This document shows, in pieces, positions 48,959-59,540 of a DNA stretch of 64,000 bases. The stretch's first letter is position 1. Each line of letters starts with the position of its first letter. The DNA is from Dillenia suffruticosa (taxonomy: Eukaryota > Streptophyta > Magnoliopsida > Dilleniales > Dilleniaceae). The stretch spans positions 1,560,001-1,624,000 of the forward strand of contig JAVTVX010000005.1 of NCBI GenBank assembly GCA_033439265.1, read 5' to 3'. Below the pieces are notes generated by a model that searched no databases, was not told the DNA's origin, and was given only the letters and a program-made list of their open reading frames with translations. The position numbers were made by a program, and so were the translations under genes.

Positions 48959-49351
48959 ATGTCTGCATCCAAGTTTGTGTACTTCGCATTTGTTGCGCTT
49001 GTAGTCTTCAACATTGTCTCCGCAGATGAGGAGGTAGGGTCTGGAGATGTCTTGCCTTCGCCAATTTCTTGTTCGAATTGTGCTGGTTGTCAGCACCCAT
49101 GTCAGACTCTTCCTCCTCCACCACCACCGTATTCTGAGTTTCCTTTCTTTGCTCCACCACCACCACCACCACCCAGTCTGCCTTTAAGCCCACCTCTTGC
49201 TCTAGGCAATTGCCCACCGAATCAGGGTGTTCCGTGCTGCCAGTACCCTCCTCCGTTTGGATATGTGCCTTTTAATGCCGCCGCCTTGTCATTTTTGCCA
49301 TTATCCTCTTCTGTTGTAACCTTGTTATGCTGTTTTGCATTAATGCCCTAA
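48959..49351 (+). CDS. Small secreted proline- and cysteine-rich cell-surface protein
   Basis: A 130-residue protein from one exon. Residues 1-22 form a signal peptide ending in VSA. A Cys cluster follows (C38, C41, C44, C48), then two polyproline runs (52-57 and 66-72) typical of extensin-like hydroxyproline-rich proteins, then C85, C93 and C94, and a hydrophobic tail (about 107-130) that could be a GPI-anchor signal after NAAA. It resembles the short extensin-like proteins that genome projects name leucine-rich repeat extensin-like, though no LRR is present. The likely site is the cell wall or outer membrane face. A TATAAG at 48706 and a pyrimidine-rich leader precede it; it starts 0.8 kb after the Nudix gene in the same direction. 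Its exact function is unknown. Confidence 0.75.
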   Translation: MSASKFVYFAFVALVVFNIVSADEEVGSGDVLPSPISCSNCAGCQHPCQTLPPPPPPYSEFPFFAPPPPPPPSLPLSPPLALGNCPPNQGVPCCQYPPPFGYVPFNAAALSFLPLSSSVVTLLCCFALMP

Positions 49352-50444
49352 TTGAGCTTCTTGTTTTTGCCGGTGTGTTTTCTTACCTTCTATTCAACAT
49401 ATGTTGTATCCGAGAGAAGGGCTCCAATAAGTTGTCAGTTGTCAGCAATATTTTCCATTTTGTGAAGTGTTAATATAAAAGTGATACTTAGTTTTTCAAA
49501 TAGGGCTTTATGCTGGATTCTTGGATTGGCTGTAGTATTATCTTTTAAACATCTTTTGTCCCTCCCTTCTTCGATTCTGGATACTACAATGGGATTGTCT
49601 TTATAGTTTATTTTTTGCACAAATTCAAGTTGTTTCGTGAATTCAACTGCTTGAAGGCGCTTTTGTGCATGGTTTGGCCTTATGATTTAGTTTCCATCCT
49701 CAGCTATGTGATTTTCTAGAAAAGCCGCCATACCCAGCCAGCTCGAGTAGCTGAAAAGTGGGATATGCATAGCGTGGGGTTACGATGGACTAGTATCCGA
49801 ACATTTTACGATTCTGATTCACAAATAATAACAGTCGATTCGACTGTAAGAAATTCTATGGGTATTAAAATTCATCAAGATAGTAGAAATTATCTCTAAG
49901 AGTTGCTTGACTTATATAACTATTAATTATTAGTAAATATGATATTTATATACAATATTCTTTTTTGATCGAAAGAATGGAAGTGGGGAGATTTTACCGA
50001 TTAAGTTATCCTGCGAGCATATTTATATGCAATAAAAATTTTGTTGTTTGTTTGTTATGTGAATTATGAACGGCAAGAACCATGATTGAGGTCACTATCC
50101 CAAATTTCTTTTGCCAGGTTGTTTGTGATTTTTGTTATAAAAATAGTATAAACACATTTTTTATAAATTTAAACTTTTTCAGTAAGGGTTATATTCTAAA
50201 ATTAAAAAATTTTTATATATCCATTTGCTTTGTACAAGGGTTGATATTCTCAATTCAACATCTTACATGATTTTTTAAAACTATTATGAGTCCACGTGGA
50301 TAAGGTGTGTTAAATTATAAAAATAATATAAATACCTCTCCCATAAATATATACTTTTAGAATAGATTGTTATTTTGCAAAATTTAAAAATTTGTATATT
50401 CCCTTTGCATTAAACAGGTGGTGGTTTTATATATATATATATTT

Positions 50445-50595
50445 GATAATATACCGTATCGATTTCTATAATTATATTCTGACTAATTCGATTTGAGACT
50501 TACAGTGACCCATTAAGGAAATTATTCTTTCAATATAGTTTATTTTATATTTAAATTACGAGTTAAATTCATGACATTAATTAAAGAATTTAATA
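50445..50595 (-). repeat. Dispersed repeat family 1, inverted copy
   Basis: Its reverse complement reads AATGGGTCACTGTAAGTCTC, AAATCGAATTAGTCAGAATA and a GAAATCGATACGGTATATTA end, aligning with 6625-6785. Confidence 0.55.
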
Positions 50596-51289
50596 TTATA
50601 TTTTATTATATCAACCGATGCGATCATTGATGCGGTGGTATTATACTGATACACTCTGTGGGTGGCTGCTCCCTCGGTTGTTTCTTGGGTTTGGTATGTG
50701 CGGGGACTATATGAGGCCCATATGCCCCAGCCTCCACCTGGTAAGTATGATCGGTCCTTTCCTTGGACTTGTATTGCGGGTTTGTCTCTTCTGCACATTG
50801 GGTCGGACAAACCGGTTGCTTTGAGATTGAATTTCATTACGCCCACATCCCAAATCAGGTCTTGTTTTTGTATGGGTCATGGGTTTTTTTAATTTTATTT
50901 AATAAAATTACATAATTTTTAATTTATATACATCACGAGTTATTTATTTATTTTTAATATAAATGAGAACTACATGCGTCTAGTCCCCAACATAATTTCC
51001 AATTGGGGGATGGGGATCTGATCAGGTGAATGCTCGCCTCATGCATTCTCAATTTGGTCACGTTGGCCTCACGTGCAATGGAGATAATGTTTATCCCCCA
51101 TATTTAACGGCTAATTTCAAATTAAAATAAACACATAGGAATGCACAATTGCATTAGTAAATGTAATGTTACCCAAATTTGAATTTTAGGCATTTTTCAA
51201 GGAGTGGGATATTGTCTCACATCATTGGTCTTTATATTTTACAAGTTACTTGTAAAATTTTTTATTCTGATTCTGATTTTTGAATACGA

Positions 51290-51590
51290 ATCAAAAGGCA
51301 CTCGAGGCTCCAAAAGGTTTTGGTTGGCTGGGGCAAGCAGATGCTGCTTCTGCCGCTGGAAGAGAACAGAGTCCTTGAACCAGAACCGATTGCCATGGCA
51401 ACTTCCCCTGCAGAGCAGCAGGGTCCCAAGATTATTCAACTGTTCGACGTAAGCAGTACATGCTGAAGTAGAACGCCCACCAGTTACGGACTCCCCCGGA
51501 CCTGGTCCATTGACCGTACTCCCATCTCCACATGTCTCTCTTTCTCCTTCTCCCAAACGCCCCAACCACGATCTCAATCGATTAGTCCCC
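51290..51590 (+). other. GC-richer island, possible captured exon or gene remnant
   Basis: A coding-like stretch sits in AT-rich DNA. One plus frame gives LEENRVLEPEPIAMATSPAE and QQGPKIIQLFD followed by GTAAGC, a good donor. A second frame gives AEVERPPVTDSPGPGPLTVL. The minus strand is also open for 117 codons. No family was recognised, and the edges merge into AT-rich sequence. Confidence 0.25.
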
Positions 51591-51814
51591 AATTTTTTGT
51601 CCTTGAAAATATTGATTGTTCTCCTTACATTTATTAAATTATCATTTAATAATTATTATTTTGTATGTAATAAAAAACAAAATAATTAATAATTATTAGA
51701 AGATATTTAATGATTATAAATTTATGAGATTAATTCTCATAAATTTCTTTAAAAAAAAATCTTCAACTAACTTATAAATATGTACGAAAACTTTTCAATA
51801 TTAACATTTTTCAT

Positions 51815-52095
51815 TTTCGAAATATTTCAATACATTAAATTAATTAATATTTACACTAAAATTATTATATTTTCTATATTTACATATTTTTCATATTTAA
51901 TGAATTATTTATTTATTTATTTATAATTATAAATTTTATATTATTTAGTTTATGATTAATGAGTTTTATTATAAAATATGACTACCATATTATTTTTATA
52001 AAATAATTAAGATTTACATAAAAATCTTTATATTCATTATATTTACGCGTTTGCCCTTATCTTTGTTTTTCGTATTTTTGCAAATGAGTATTTAC
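51815..52095 (+). repeat. AT-rich dispersed repeat family 2, copy
   Basis: TTCAATACATTAAATTAATT, TTTATTTATTTATTTATAAT, TTTATAAAATAATTAAGATT and a TTTGTTTTTCGTATTTTTGC end appear in the same order as in 37215-37560. Confidence 0.55.
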
Positions 52096-53061
52096 CTCTG
52101 AAATAATAATATTATGCTAAAAATTCCTTAACTATATTGACTTGTCGGTGGAGTTGGGTTGTACGGAAATGGAAATGAGAAAATCAGCAATTAATCATCA
52201 TATAACAAATGACATATATAATTTTTTTTTTTTTTTTTTTTTTGGGTTCTATTATCTCCCCCGCCCCACTTTCGGTTCATTCATTTAAATTTGAGAAACC
52301 GAAGAAAATTTCATTATCCTCTTGATATCAAAGCGAGAAGAAAGCACTACCATCAATGTCAGTCAATCTTTGTTTTTCGAAAATCTAAGTAGAATGAAGT
52401 CAAAATTTTATTTTAATATGGCAAAATACAACATTCAAAATGAAAAAAAAAGGGAAAATAGACGTTACAAATTTTCTAGACATAAATAATAGTAAATGAT
52501 TTTAATAGTATTTTAAAAAAATTTTATATATATAAATTTTTTGTCGAAATTTCTAGAAGTTTCCCCTTTGAATTTTTTTTTTTTTTGGGTACATTGGGGG
52601 GGGGGGCTCGATTGAGACATCTAGGAGGAGGAGGACGGTGGACTTAGCTATCACTCGTCGACACCTCTCCACTGAATCTATGAGTAAATTAAATTAACAG
52701 AGAGCAAATGGTAATCAAACAAAATTAATGCTTTGAAATTTTCATGAACGAGTGCATGAGTCAGGTCTAGCATTAAACTTCAATTTGTAAATTCCAAAAC
52801 GGAAACATCCATCGACTAACAGTAACAAACAATTACATTACCACAATCTCCCCCCCAATAAGCATCCCCAAAAAGAAAAGAAAAAAAAAATAAAATCCTC
52901 CTAATGAAATCCTCGCAGAGATAAAAGAGAAAGGGGTAGTGGTTATCACACGCAACCGCAAGTGCTAAAAAAGGAGACCATCTTGGCCTGTTCAGGAAAG
53001 ACCACCATTATTTCACTCATAAACATCAAAGAAAAAAGGAAAAATAAATTAGAATTTAAAT

Positions 53062-54291
53062 TTATAAAACTAACGGCGACAGGAAACCAAGCCACAAACC
53101 CAAGGCGACCGCAGCAACGAATCTCCTGCCCTTAAATCCCGCCCCACCTTTCTGATCCGCCACCTGATCCGACGGCTGAGAATCAGGAGACTCCGGCTGC
53201 GGTGGCGAGGCATAGTTCCCCTTCCCACTCTTGCCCTTCTTTGGCGGAGCCGCTGCTTCTTCCGGTGCCGGCGCCGGAGCCGGAGTCGGAGCCTCCGCCT
53301 TAAACAACTCCTTGGGCAACAATACCTTGTCCACCGTATAAATTACCAACGGCTCTTCGTCAATTAAAGTCCCGGTTATCTTTGCCGTTACAATTTTTGT
53401 CTGCAATGTGACGTCTTGTCCGTCATTTTGCACAACGAAATCGAACTTGCTTGCTCCGTCTGTCGCTAACGTGTTCATAACGCCGTTATTGGACTTCAAC
53501 ATCGACATTGATTGATACACCGGAATGCCGTGATAACAGAGTAACGATGTCCGCTCGTCCGCCGTCAGGTTTTTGAATTTGGGCAGAAATTGCTTGAAAA
53601 CGTCATCAGTAGGGCAAAAAACGCTAAGGCCTCCTTCAACATTGTCTTCAAAAGCCTTCAGAGCATCAGAAGAATTAGAAAGTGCGTCGGCGAAGACTTT
53701 GCAGCCCTGCTTTGACATCAGAACCGTCAAATTTATCTCCGCCGGGGACGGTGTTGGAGCCGAGGCTTCGGCCGACTGCAAGATCTGACTGATTTGGATG
53801 ACGGAGATGTTGTACGGGATTTCTTCGACTGATTTGACGAAAAAAGCGTCCGTGGTGGGGGAATCAATGGCGGAGAAACCGACTTTGCCGCCTTTGAAGT
53901 CGGTGACGTTGACGAAACCGGAGGCGCCGGGGGCGGAGCCGGTGGCTTGGTATATTGTGGCGGAGAGGGCGGTGCCATTGGTGATTTCGTGGAGCTTTTT
54001 CGCGCCGTAGTAATCTAGGAGAACGTGGAGAGAGAGAATGTTTTTGATGGTATTGATGGGAAGATTTTTGGAGACGAAATCGGACATGTCCTTGTCCTCG
54101 ACAACACAGACGGTGATGGTTTGGCGGTTATTGATGTCGGCGGCGAGGTGTGTAACGGTTAGGTAGTGGTTGAAGATTGAGAACTGGGGGTACTTTTCGA
54201 GGATTTTGGTTATGTTATTTGCGGACGTGGTGGTGGTGAGGAGGAGCAGTGTTAGTGTCGCGGCGGCGATTGCGGTGGCCGAGTGCGGCAT
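53062..54291 (-). CDS. FLA1: FLA1-like fasciclin-like arabinogalactan protein
   Basis: A single-exon, 409-residue cell-surface proteoglycan thought to act in cell adhesion, wall organisation and root or shoot development. Residues 1-24 are a signal peptide ending TTTSA. FAS1 domain 1 (about 35-175) contains TVCVVEDKDMSDF and LSLHVLLDYYGAKKLHE; a short ASAPTPSPAE linker follows; FAS1 domain 2 (about 188-332) contains LSVFCPTDDVFKQFLP and LATDGASKFDFVVQNDGQ. Then come KVLLPKELFK, an arabinogalactan stretch APTPAPAPAPEEAAAPP, a Lys-rich segment, and a C-terminal GPI signal (GGAG followed by a hydrophobic tail). Seven Asn-glycosylation sequons are visible, such as NNIT, NVT and NLT. Two FAS1 domains plus this C-terminus fit FLA1 (At5g55730) closely; FLA2 is the alternative. 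Confidence 0.93.
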   Translation of the reverse strand: MPHSATAIAAATLTLLLLTTTTSANNITKILEKYPQFSIFNHYLTVTHLAADINNRQTITVCVVEDKDMSDFVSKNLPINTIKNILSLHVLLDYYGAKKLHEITNGTALSATIYQATGSAPGASGFVNVTDFKGGKVGFSAIDSPTTDAFFVKSVEEIPYNISVIQISQILQSAEASAPTPSPAEINLTVLMSKQGCKVFADALSNSSDALKAFEDNVEGGLSVFCPTDDVFKQFLPKFKNLTADERTSLLCYHGIPVYQSMSMLKSNNGVMNTLATDGASKFDFVVQNDGQDVTLQTKIVTAKITGTLIDEEPLVIYTVDKVLLPKELFKAEAPTPAPAPAPEEAAAPPKKGKSGKGNYASPPQPESPDSQPSDQVADQKGGAGFKGRRFVAAVALGLWLGFLSPLVL

Positions 54292-54318
54292 TGTGTTAGT
54301 TTAAACCGCAGTAGAGTT

Positions 54319-54320
<2 letters not shown>

Positions 54321-54372
<52 letters not shown>
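54321..54372 (-). repeat. Long GA/CT tract in the FLA1 leader
   Basis: About 24 GA units on the plus strand, which read CT in the FLA1 5' leader about 30-80 nt before the ATG. Such tracts are length-variable and can act as GAGA elements. Confidence 0.9.
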
Positions 54373-54376
<4 letters not shown>

Positions 54377-54489
54377 GTGGTGTCAGTGACTGAACTAGAG
54401 ATCGGTTGCAGTACTTGAGAGGGGAGGGGAGCCGAATTAGAATGACCTTGCATTTGGAGAAAATTACAGCGGGAAGCCACTCGAGGAAA

Positions 54490-54512
54490 ACCATGCATTA
54501 CAACACGTGCAC
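54490..54512. promoter_or_regulatory. RY element and G-box upstream of FLA1
   Basis: CATGCAT (RY core, 54492-54498) and CACGTG (G-box, 54504-54509) lie 6 bp apart, about 200 bp upstream of the FLA1 ATG. RY is bound by B3 factors and the G-box by bZIP/bHLH factors; both motifs are also common by chance. Confidence 0.4.
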
Positions 54513-55394
54513 GGTACCATTTGTGATCGAAAATTATTAATAATAATAATGATATTAATATTAATATCATTTTTTATTTTCTCAAAAATGGCAGATGAAC
54601 TCATTCGTCCATGCAATCAAGTAGATATTCCATTTCACAAAATAATAAATGGAGGCTCTTTGGCGTTCAAACAAAGTTTAATTAGCGCATAAATTACTAC
54701 ATTTCAAAATCTAGAAATATAAAACCATTAATATTGATTTAAGAAAAAAAAAAAACCAAGTTTAGAAGCTAACCGAAAACTGAGTTTTAATCGAAATATG
54801 AATAGAAAACGATAAATTAAGTTTGTGAATTTTAGATACAATAAGTTTATAATTAATATTATATACTAAAAAGTGAAAAAAAAACACATATATTAATTAA
54901 AATTGACATAAATTAATGGGTCATTAAAAGGGATATGATTGTTGTATAGATCACGATTCAATGAGATATGATCTTCTCTTCAGCTTTCTCTGCAAGATGA
55001 ATTAAGCACTGTTTCTATAAATTACATCTTCTTCTTAATTTTTTTATTTAATTTTGTTGTTGCTTCGGTTGACCGTTACTGTAATTTGACCATGCAAGAA
55101 CGATTGTATCGAGGCCTCGAGGCTTAGCTGTAAATTAACTCATCATTATATTTTATTTCGAAAATGTATAGAAAAATATTTTAAATTGCAAAATAATATT
55201 AAATCTGCTGGACAGGGCTTCTTGAATGGAGACCAAGACATGATTGAACATGTTAAAGGAAGAAACAAAATAGCCTTTATGGCTGGGAGACAAGCAATCC
55301 TTACCAAGTTAAATCAATGCACATATATCAAACCATGAGTTTGGTATATTGCTCACGATGAAAACATAAATTTGTATAATATAAGCAGTGTGTT

Positions 55395-55475
55395 CCCAGG
55401 AGAACAGTTTAACGATTATAATTCCTCTTTTCTAGTCTGATAATTTTAAATTCGAATTTTTGTGTAACAAAAAAA
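55395..55475 (+). mobile_element. Ultra-short SINE, family B, copy 2
   Basis: CCCAGGAGAACAGTTTAACG, a box A-like head, is followed by ATTCCTCTTTTCTAGTCTGA, AAATTCGAATTTTTG (box B) and TGTAACAAAAAAA. Confidence 0.55.
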
Positions 55476-56236
55476 TATATATATATAAACAGTGTCGATA
55501 AGAACAAATATTATAATTTTAATAATAAATATCATTTTAACAAATTTTATTAATTTTTTTCAATTTTCATAGTAATTCTAAAACCTTTGAAATTACGTTA
55601 AATATATATTAATTCTTTCAACAATGGATGTAAAATATATCATAATATAATCGTTCTAAGGGTATCGATTGAGAGAAGCTTACAAATGAAAATAGTTGGC
55701 GCTTCATTTAGAGCCTCGCTGGGGCCTGATGCATTAACTTGACTGATCACCATTGACAGAAACAAAGCCAAACCCTTAAGAGAAAATTGAGGACGTAAGT
55801 AGGGCTTTGTTGTTTTTGAGAAATTTGAAAGAACGCTTATCTTGACAAATTAATTATTTAAGTTATGTCATTTATTAATAATAAAAAAAAAAAAGAAAAT
55901 CATTCCTTCAAAAGCATTTATTGAGATTATAAAAAAAATTAAATCATGAAATTGCATCTCAATGATTGTTGTCCAAAAAAATGGACTTTTTAATAAGTGG
56001 CTCGTTATGATTGTTTTATTATCTATGCTAATTTCGTTCTTTGTGCAATGGGGGTGACACAACGAAATTGGTCCTTCTTCCAAGCTAAGCTTGTGCTCAA
56101 ATCTCTCATGCTACATTTAGAAACCATATTAGAGGAAGCAGAACTTCTTTAGAGGTTCTAAATTAGTCGTCGTCATCATCCTCATCCTATCCTCTCTAAT
56201 GGCTACCAAAGAGGGAAAAAAGAAAAGATAGCTAAA

Positions 56237-56266
56237 CTTCTTGGCATCACATGGAGGTCCAAGAAG
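56237..56266. other. Small perfect hairpin
   Basis: CTTCTTGG and CCAAGAAG flank a 14-nt loop. It is too short for a plant miRNA precursor on its own. Confidence 0.4.
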
Positions 56267-56349
56267 CTCAATTTTCACTTTCTATTGACATAATAGGGGA
56301 CCCTCTAAATCAATTCACATGGCTGTTCCCTTTTTGGCAACACTCCGAT

Positions 56350-56581
56350 CTGGGTTTCGAAAGTAATTTGCTTTGCATTATTCCATAGGATCACAGGTGT
56401 AGAAAAAAAGAGATTCATAACTCCTGGGTGCTATTCCATATGATCACAAGTGTAGAAAAAAGACATTCATAACTCCTGGTTGCTGCACTCCTGTCTGGGT
56501 TTCGAAAGTAATTTGGTTTGCATTTTTCCATAGGATTCGCATATGTAGAAAAATGACATTCATAACTCCTGGGTGCTGGCT
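56350..56581 (+). repeat. Three-copy imperfect tandem repeat
   Basis: The core GTGTAGAAAAAA then ATTCATAACTCCTGGGTGCT recurs three times (cores ending near 56432, 56483 and 56577). The first and third units also share CTGGGTTTCGAAAGTAATTT and a TTTGCATT.TTCCATAGGAT block; the middle unit lacks that part. Confidence 0.85.
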
Positions 56582-57194
56582 CATCCTACTTTTCTTTGAT
56601 CCAAAATCGACAGTTCCTCTATAGATTATTGTACAACATTGGAAAATATTTAACTAAAATTTTATACTTTTCCACTCAGTAATGATAAAAGCTGGTGGAG
56701 ATTATAGAAGCAAACAACATTGGTTATATGAAAAATGCTTTTATCAAGCGTCTCTTTTTTTGTTTAATTGAAAAAAAAACTAATAAATAAATGCAAGTAC
56801 AATGCCCAAGCTGCATAGATAACGTGAAAGCAGCTAAAAGAAAGTGGGTGCTGGACTGGGAGAAGTTTGGAATATATCTCAGGGATGGTCAAAGGGAAGA
56901 AATAAAGGACATGAAGACATATCACGTGGTTTTCGTATCATTTGATTCAGAAATCTAGGCAAAAAGTGTAATTATATATCCATGTACACATGCAGATGCA
57001 GACCCACAAGACCAAGGGCACAAACAGGGTATATGTTCGTCTCAACTCAACTAAGGCAGCTTCAACTTCGACCAAAACCTCTTTTTTGACGCAACTGCCA
57101 AAGTGTAAAGGGCCCTTCCGGGGTAGGTTCCGATCCAACAAACAAAGATTCCTAAGTGAGTAAAAGTCTCAATTAATGTATTAATTGTGATTAA

Positions 57195-57415
57195 GGTTGT
57201 CACGTCAATTTAATCATTAAACCTAAAAAAATCAATTTATAATTGGTGTAACAAATAAAATTATTAAATTTATTAATAAAGTTTTGGATTTAAAATTTGA
57301 AATTGAAAAAAATTATATTAAAAGAGTTATCACTAAAATAAGCTCAACAAGTTTTTAAATTAAATTAATCGGAATATAATTTCGAATATCGATTAGTATA
57401 ATATGAAAAAAATAA
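57195..57415 (+). repeat. Dispersed repeat family 1, copy 4
   Basis: GATTTAAAATTTGAAATTGA, AAGAGTTATCACTAAAATAA, ATTAAATTAATCGGAATATA and TTTCGAATATCGATTAGTAT lead into an A-rich end; this copy shows the 3' consensus best. Confidence 0.6.
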
Positions 57416-57895
57416 ATATAAAACCTAAAAAAAAAATTATGTAATTGTGTTTGATTTGAGTAAAGTTTAATCATGCGTAGCCGATCGTTGAACTCACATG
57501 AAACAACTTCCTTTGTAGTCATGTTGTTCTCTTATGTGGTAGAGAGTTGATTGGCTGTCGTACCGATGTCCAGATCCTTACGAGTTGTGGTGGCAATGGG
57601 AAGGGCATCGGGTGCCCAAAAAATAATAAATAAAAAATTATATAATTTATCACTTTTTTTTGAATTTTTTATTTACTTTTAAAATATTTTTGAAAAAAAG
57701 AGTCAAGTGCCATGGGAGGCTTATTCAAGACCCTGCATTTATATAGAAAATATTGTGGGCAAGTTGACTAATTAATCATCACATATGTGAGTTTCTTGAA
57801 GACAAATCTAAAAATGAAAGTGAAATAGTGTGTCCATTCTGAAAGGAGAGGATGATTGTTTTGGAGTTTGAGAATGTCTATGGGTTGAAAGAAAG

Positions 57896-57906
57896 AGAGA
57901 GAACGG

Positions 57907-57948
<42 letters not shown>
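57896..57948 (+). repeat. GA microsatellite
   Basis: A long GA run with two small interruptions. The open frames read opposite it are low-complexity Ser/Leu and not genes. Confidence 0.85.
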
Positions 57949-57951
<3 letters not shown>

Positions 57952-58080
57952 ATAAGGAGAGAATGAAAAGTATTTGGGAGGAGGGGGTGTGAGGGGACAT
58001 AACATTGGGAGGATGGATGTAAGAGAAATGATGTGCCTTGTACCAAATTAGACAACGCATTCCATATCAGCAACTTTTAA

Positions 58081-59540
58081 GTTTCTTTTTTTTTTGGGGG
58101 GGGGGGGGGAGGGGGATTTAATCAGTACAAATATTACAGTATAAGAGCTTCGATGTTACAAATCAAAGTTTGTCGACATAATCAAAATTTGACCCAAGTT
58201 GATGGGCCGGACCGGTAATTTGGCAAACAAAAATTGACCGGTCTCGCTCCTACTCCCCTCCCCGACGGCGACAAAAACCCTTCTCTCTCTCTCTCCGTTA
58301 AAGATTTGGGAAGAAAGTACGAAATCGATCTGGTTTGACGGTTAGGATGCTTCGTCTTCGGCGTTTACATCGCTTGGTTCTCGGTTGAGTTGCTTAGAAA
58401 AATGAGTAACTAATAAATACCCCTTCCATGTTTGAAAAAAATGAGGGAGAGTTTGGCTCTCTCTGTCCTTTGCTTAATTATTCTTTTTAAAATACGACGG
58501 TCGACACAAAACATTAAATTATTATTTATAAAATTTTCAAAAAAAAAAAAAATAGCCCTTTATGTAAATCATGTAATCAAGATTAATTTTAATCGAACGT
58601 TACGATAACAACAAAGATTGGCATTACAAGTGCAGCAAATAAAGTAAAGAACCCCACATCTCTGCTTAAAACCCAACAGAAATTATCTGAAAGATAAACT
58701 TTTTACTTAAAATCAAAAATTAAAACATGTGATTTAATTGAATTCCTGTACTTGAAACAATTAAAATTAAATGTAAAATTCATTTGTAAATATAATTATT
58801 TATTTAAATGCTTCGTTTTTTACTAATACTATTTAACTAAATTGCACAAAATAGAAACGAAAAACAAAATTACTTTAAGCAATTTAATTACCCTTTAAAT
58901 AACACCTAGTTGGTCCGGTGATTGGATATTAATATTTCTTAAATAATATTTCGGATTCGAAGATAGGTGCCATAAAAGTTTACCTCTTAAAGACCAATCC
59001 AACTGAATTGAAGCTTCGCAAATTAGCATGATTCGATTAGACGGACAAGCTTCCTTGGGCACATAATCCTTATTATGTTATTCTTTTTGCCGTAAACTTA
59101 ATCCACCGTCAAATATTTGAAACTTTACTCTTAAAGGTAGGGGTCTCCATAATCCTTAATTAATTACTACCATACTCATTTAATTGCATTATTCAGATAA
59201 TACTAAACTAACGTATCTAATTTATGGGAAATAGTATTAAAAAAATGAAAGTAAAATGCAGGAGGATTGACCCTTCTATTAAATCCCATCGTTATTATCC
59301 AATAATTTAAAATATATATATATAATTTGGTGTTCATTGCCCAAAAGTCTTAATTTTTCACAAATAGAATGTTTTTGGAGTAAAAGTTAATTTTCTTATA
59401 AAATGGGTGAATTATTATTATATCAATAATTTTATTTATGATGAAAATTTTATCTAACTTTAATTATATCTTTATGTGGCCTGATAAATATATATTTTGT
59501 TAGTTAAATTGAGTTACTGGATTCCTTGATTATCTCTTTT
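58081..59540. other. Intergenic stretch with a possible lost promoter
   Basis: T10-G14 lies at 58086-58109. At 58200-58400 a GC-richer piece with a CT tract and a short frame starting MLRLRRLHRLVLG looks like a gene leader but stops at once. A box-like sequence with TTCGGATTCGAAGAT near 58910-59000 may be another SINE. The rest is AT-rich. Confidence 0.35.

Larger units (their letters stand above)
49352..53061. other. Intergenic stretch between the Pro-rich gene and FLA1
   Basis: The first 250 bp probably hold the 3' UTR of the Pro-rich gene. The rest is AT-rich, with repeats at 50445-50595 and 51815-52095, a GC-richer island at 51290-51590, unassigned GC-richer sequence at 50618-50890, and T/G homopolymers at 52220-52243 and 52577-52606. 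Confidence 0.5.
54580..58080. other. Intergenic stretch right of FLA1
   Basis: No supported gene was found. It contains a short SINE (55395-55475), a three-copy tandem repeat (56350-56581), a family 1 repeat (57195-57415) and a GA tract (57896-57948). A 64-codon minus ORF at 56947-57141 is not recognised. Confidence 0.5.

Noticed and set aside
50618-50892. Overlapping ORFs on both strands in a GC-richer patch
   Set aside because: No family motif, no consistent frame and no splice sites that join to a neighbour.
53573-54010. ORFs in other frames of the FLA1 gene
   Set aside because: They are by-products of the GC-rich FLA1 coding exon.
56237-56266. Candidate miRNA hairpin
   Set aside because: The 8-bp stem is far too short for a plant miRNA duplex, and no known miRNA sequence was recognised in the window.
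57768-58073. Three overlapping Ser/Leu-rich minus ORFs
   Set aside because: They are translations of a GA dinucleotide tract.
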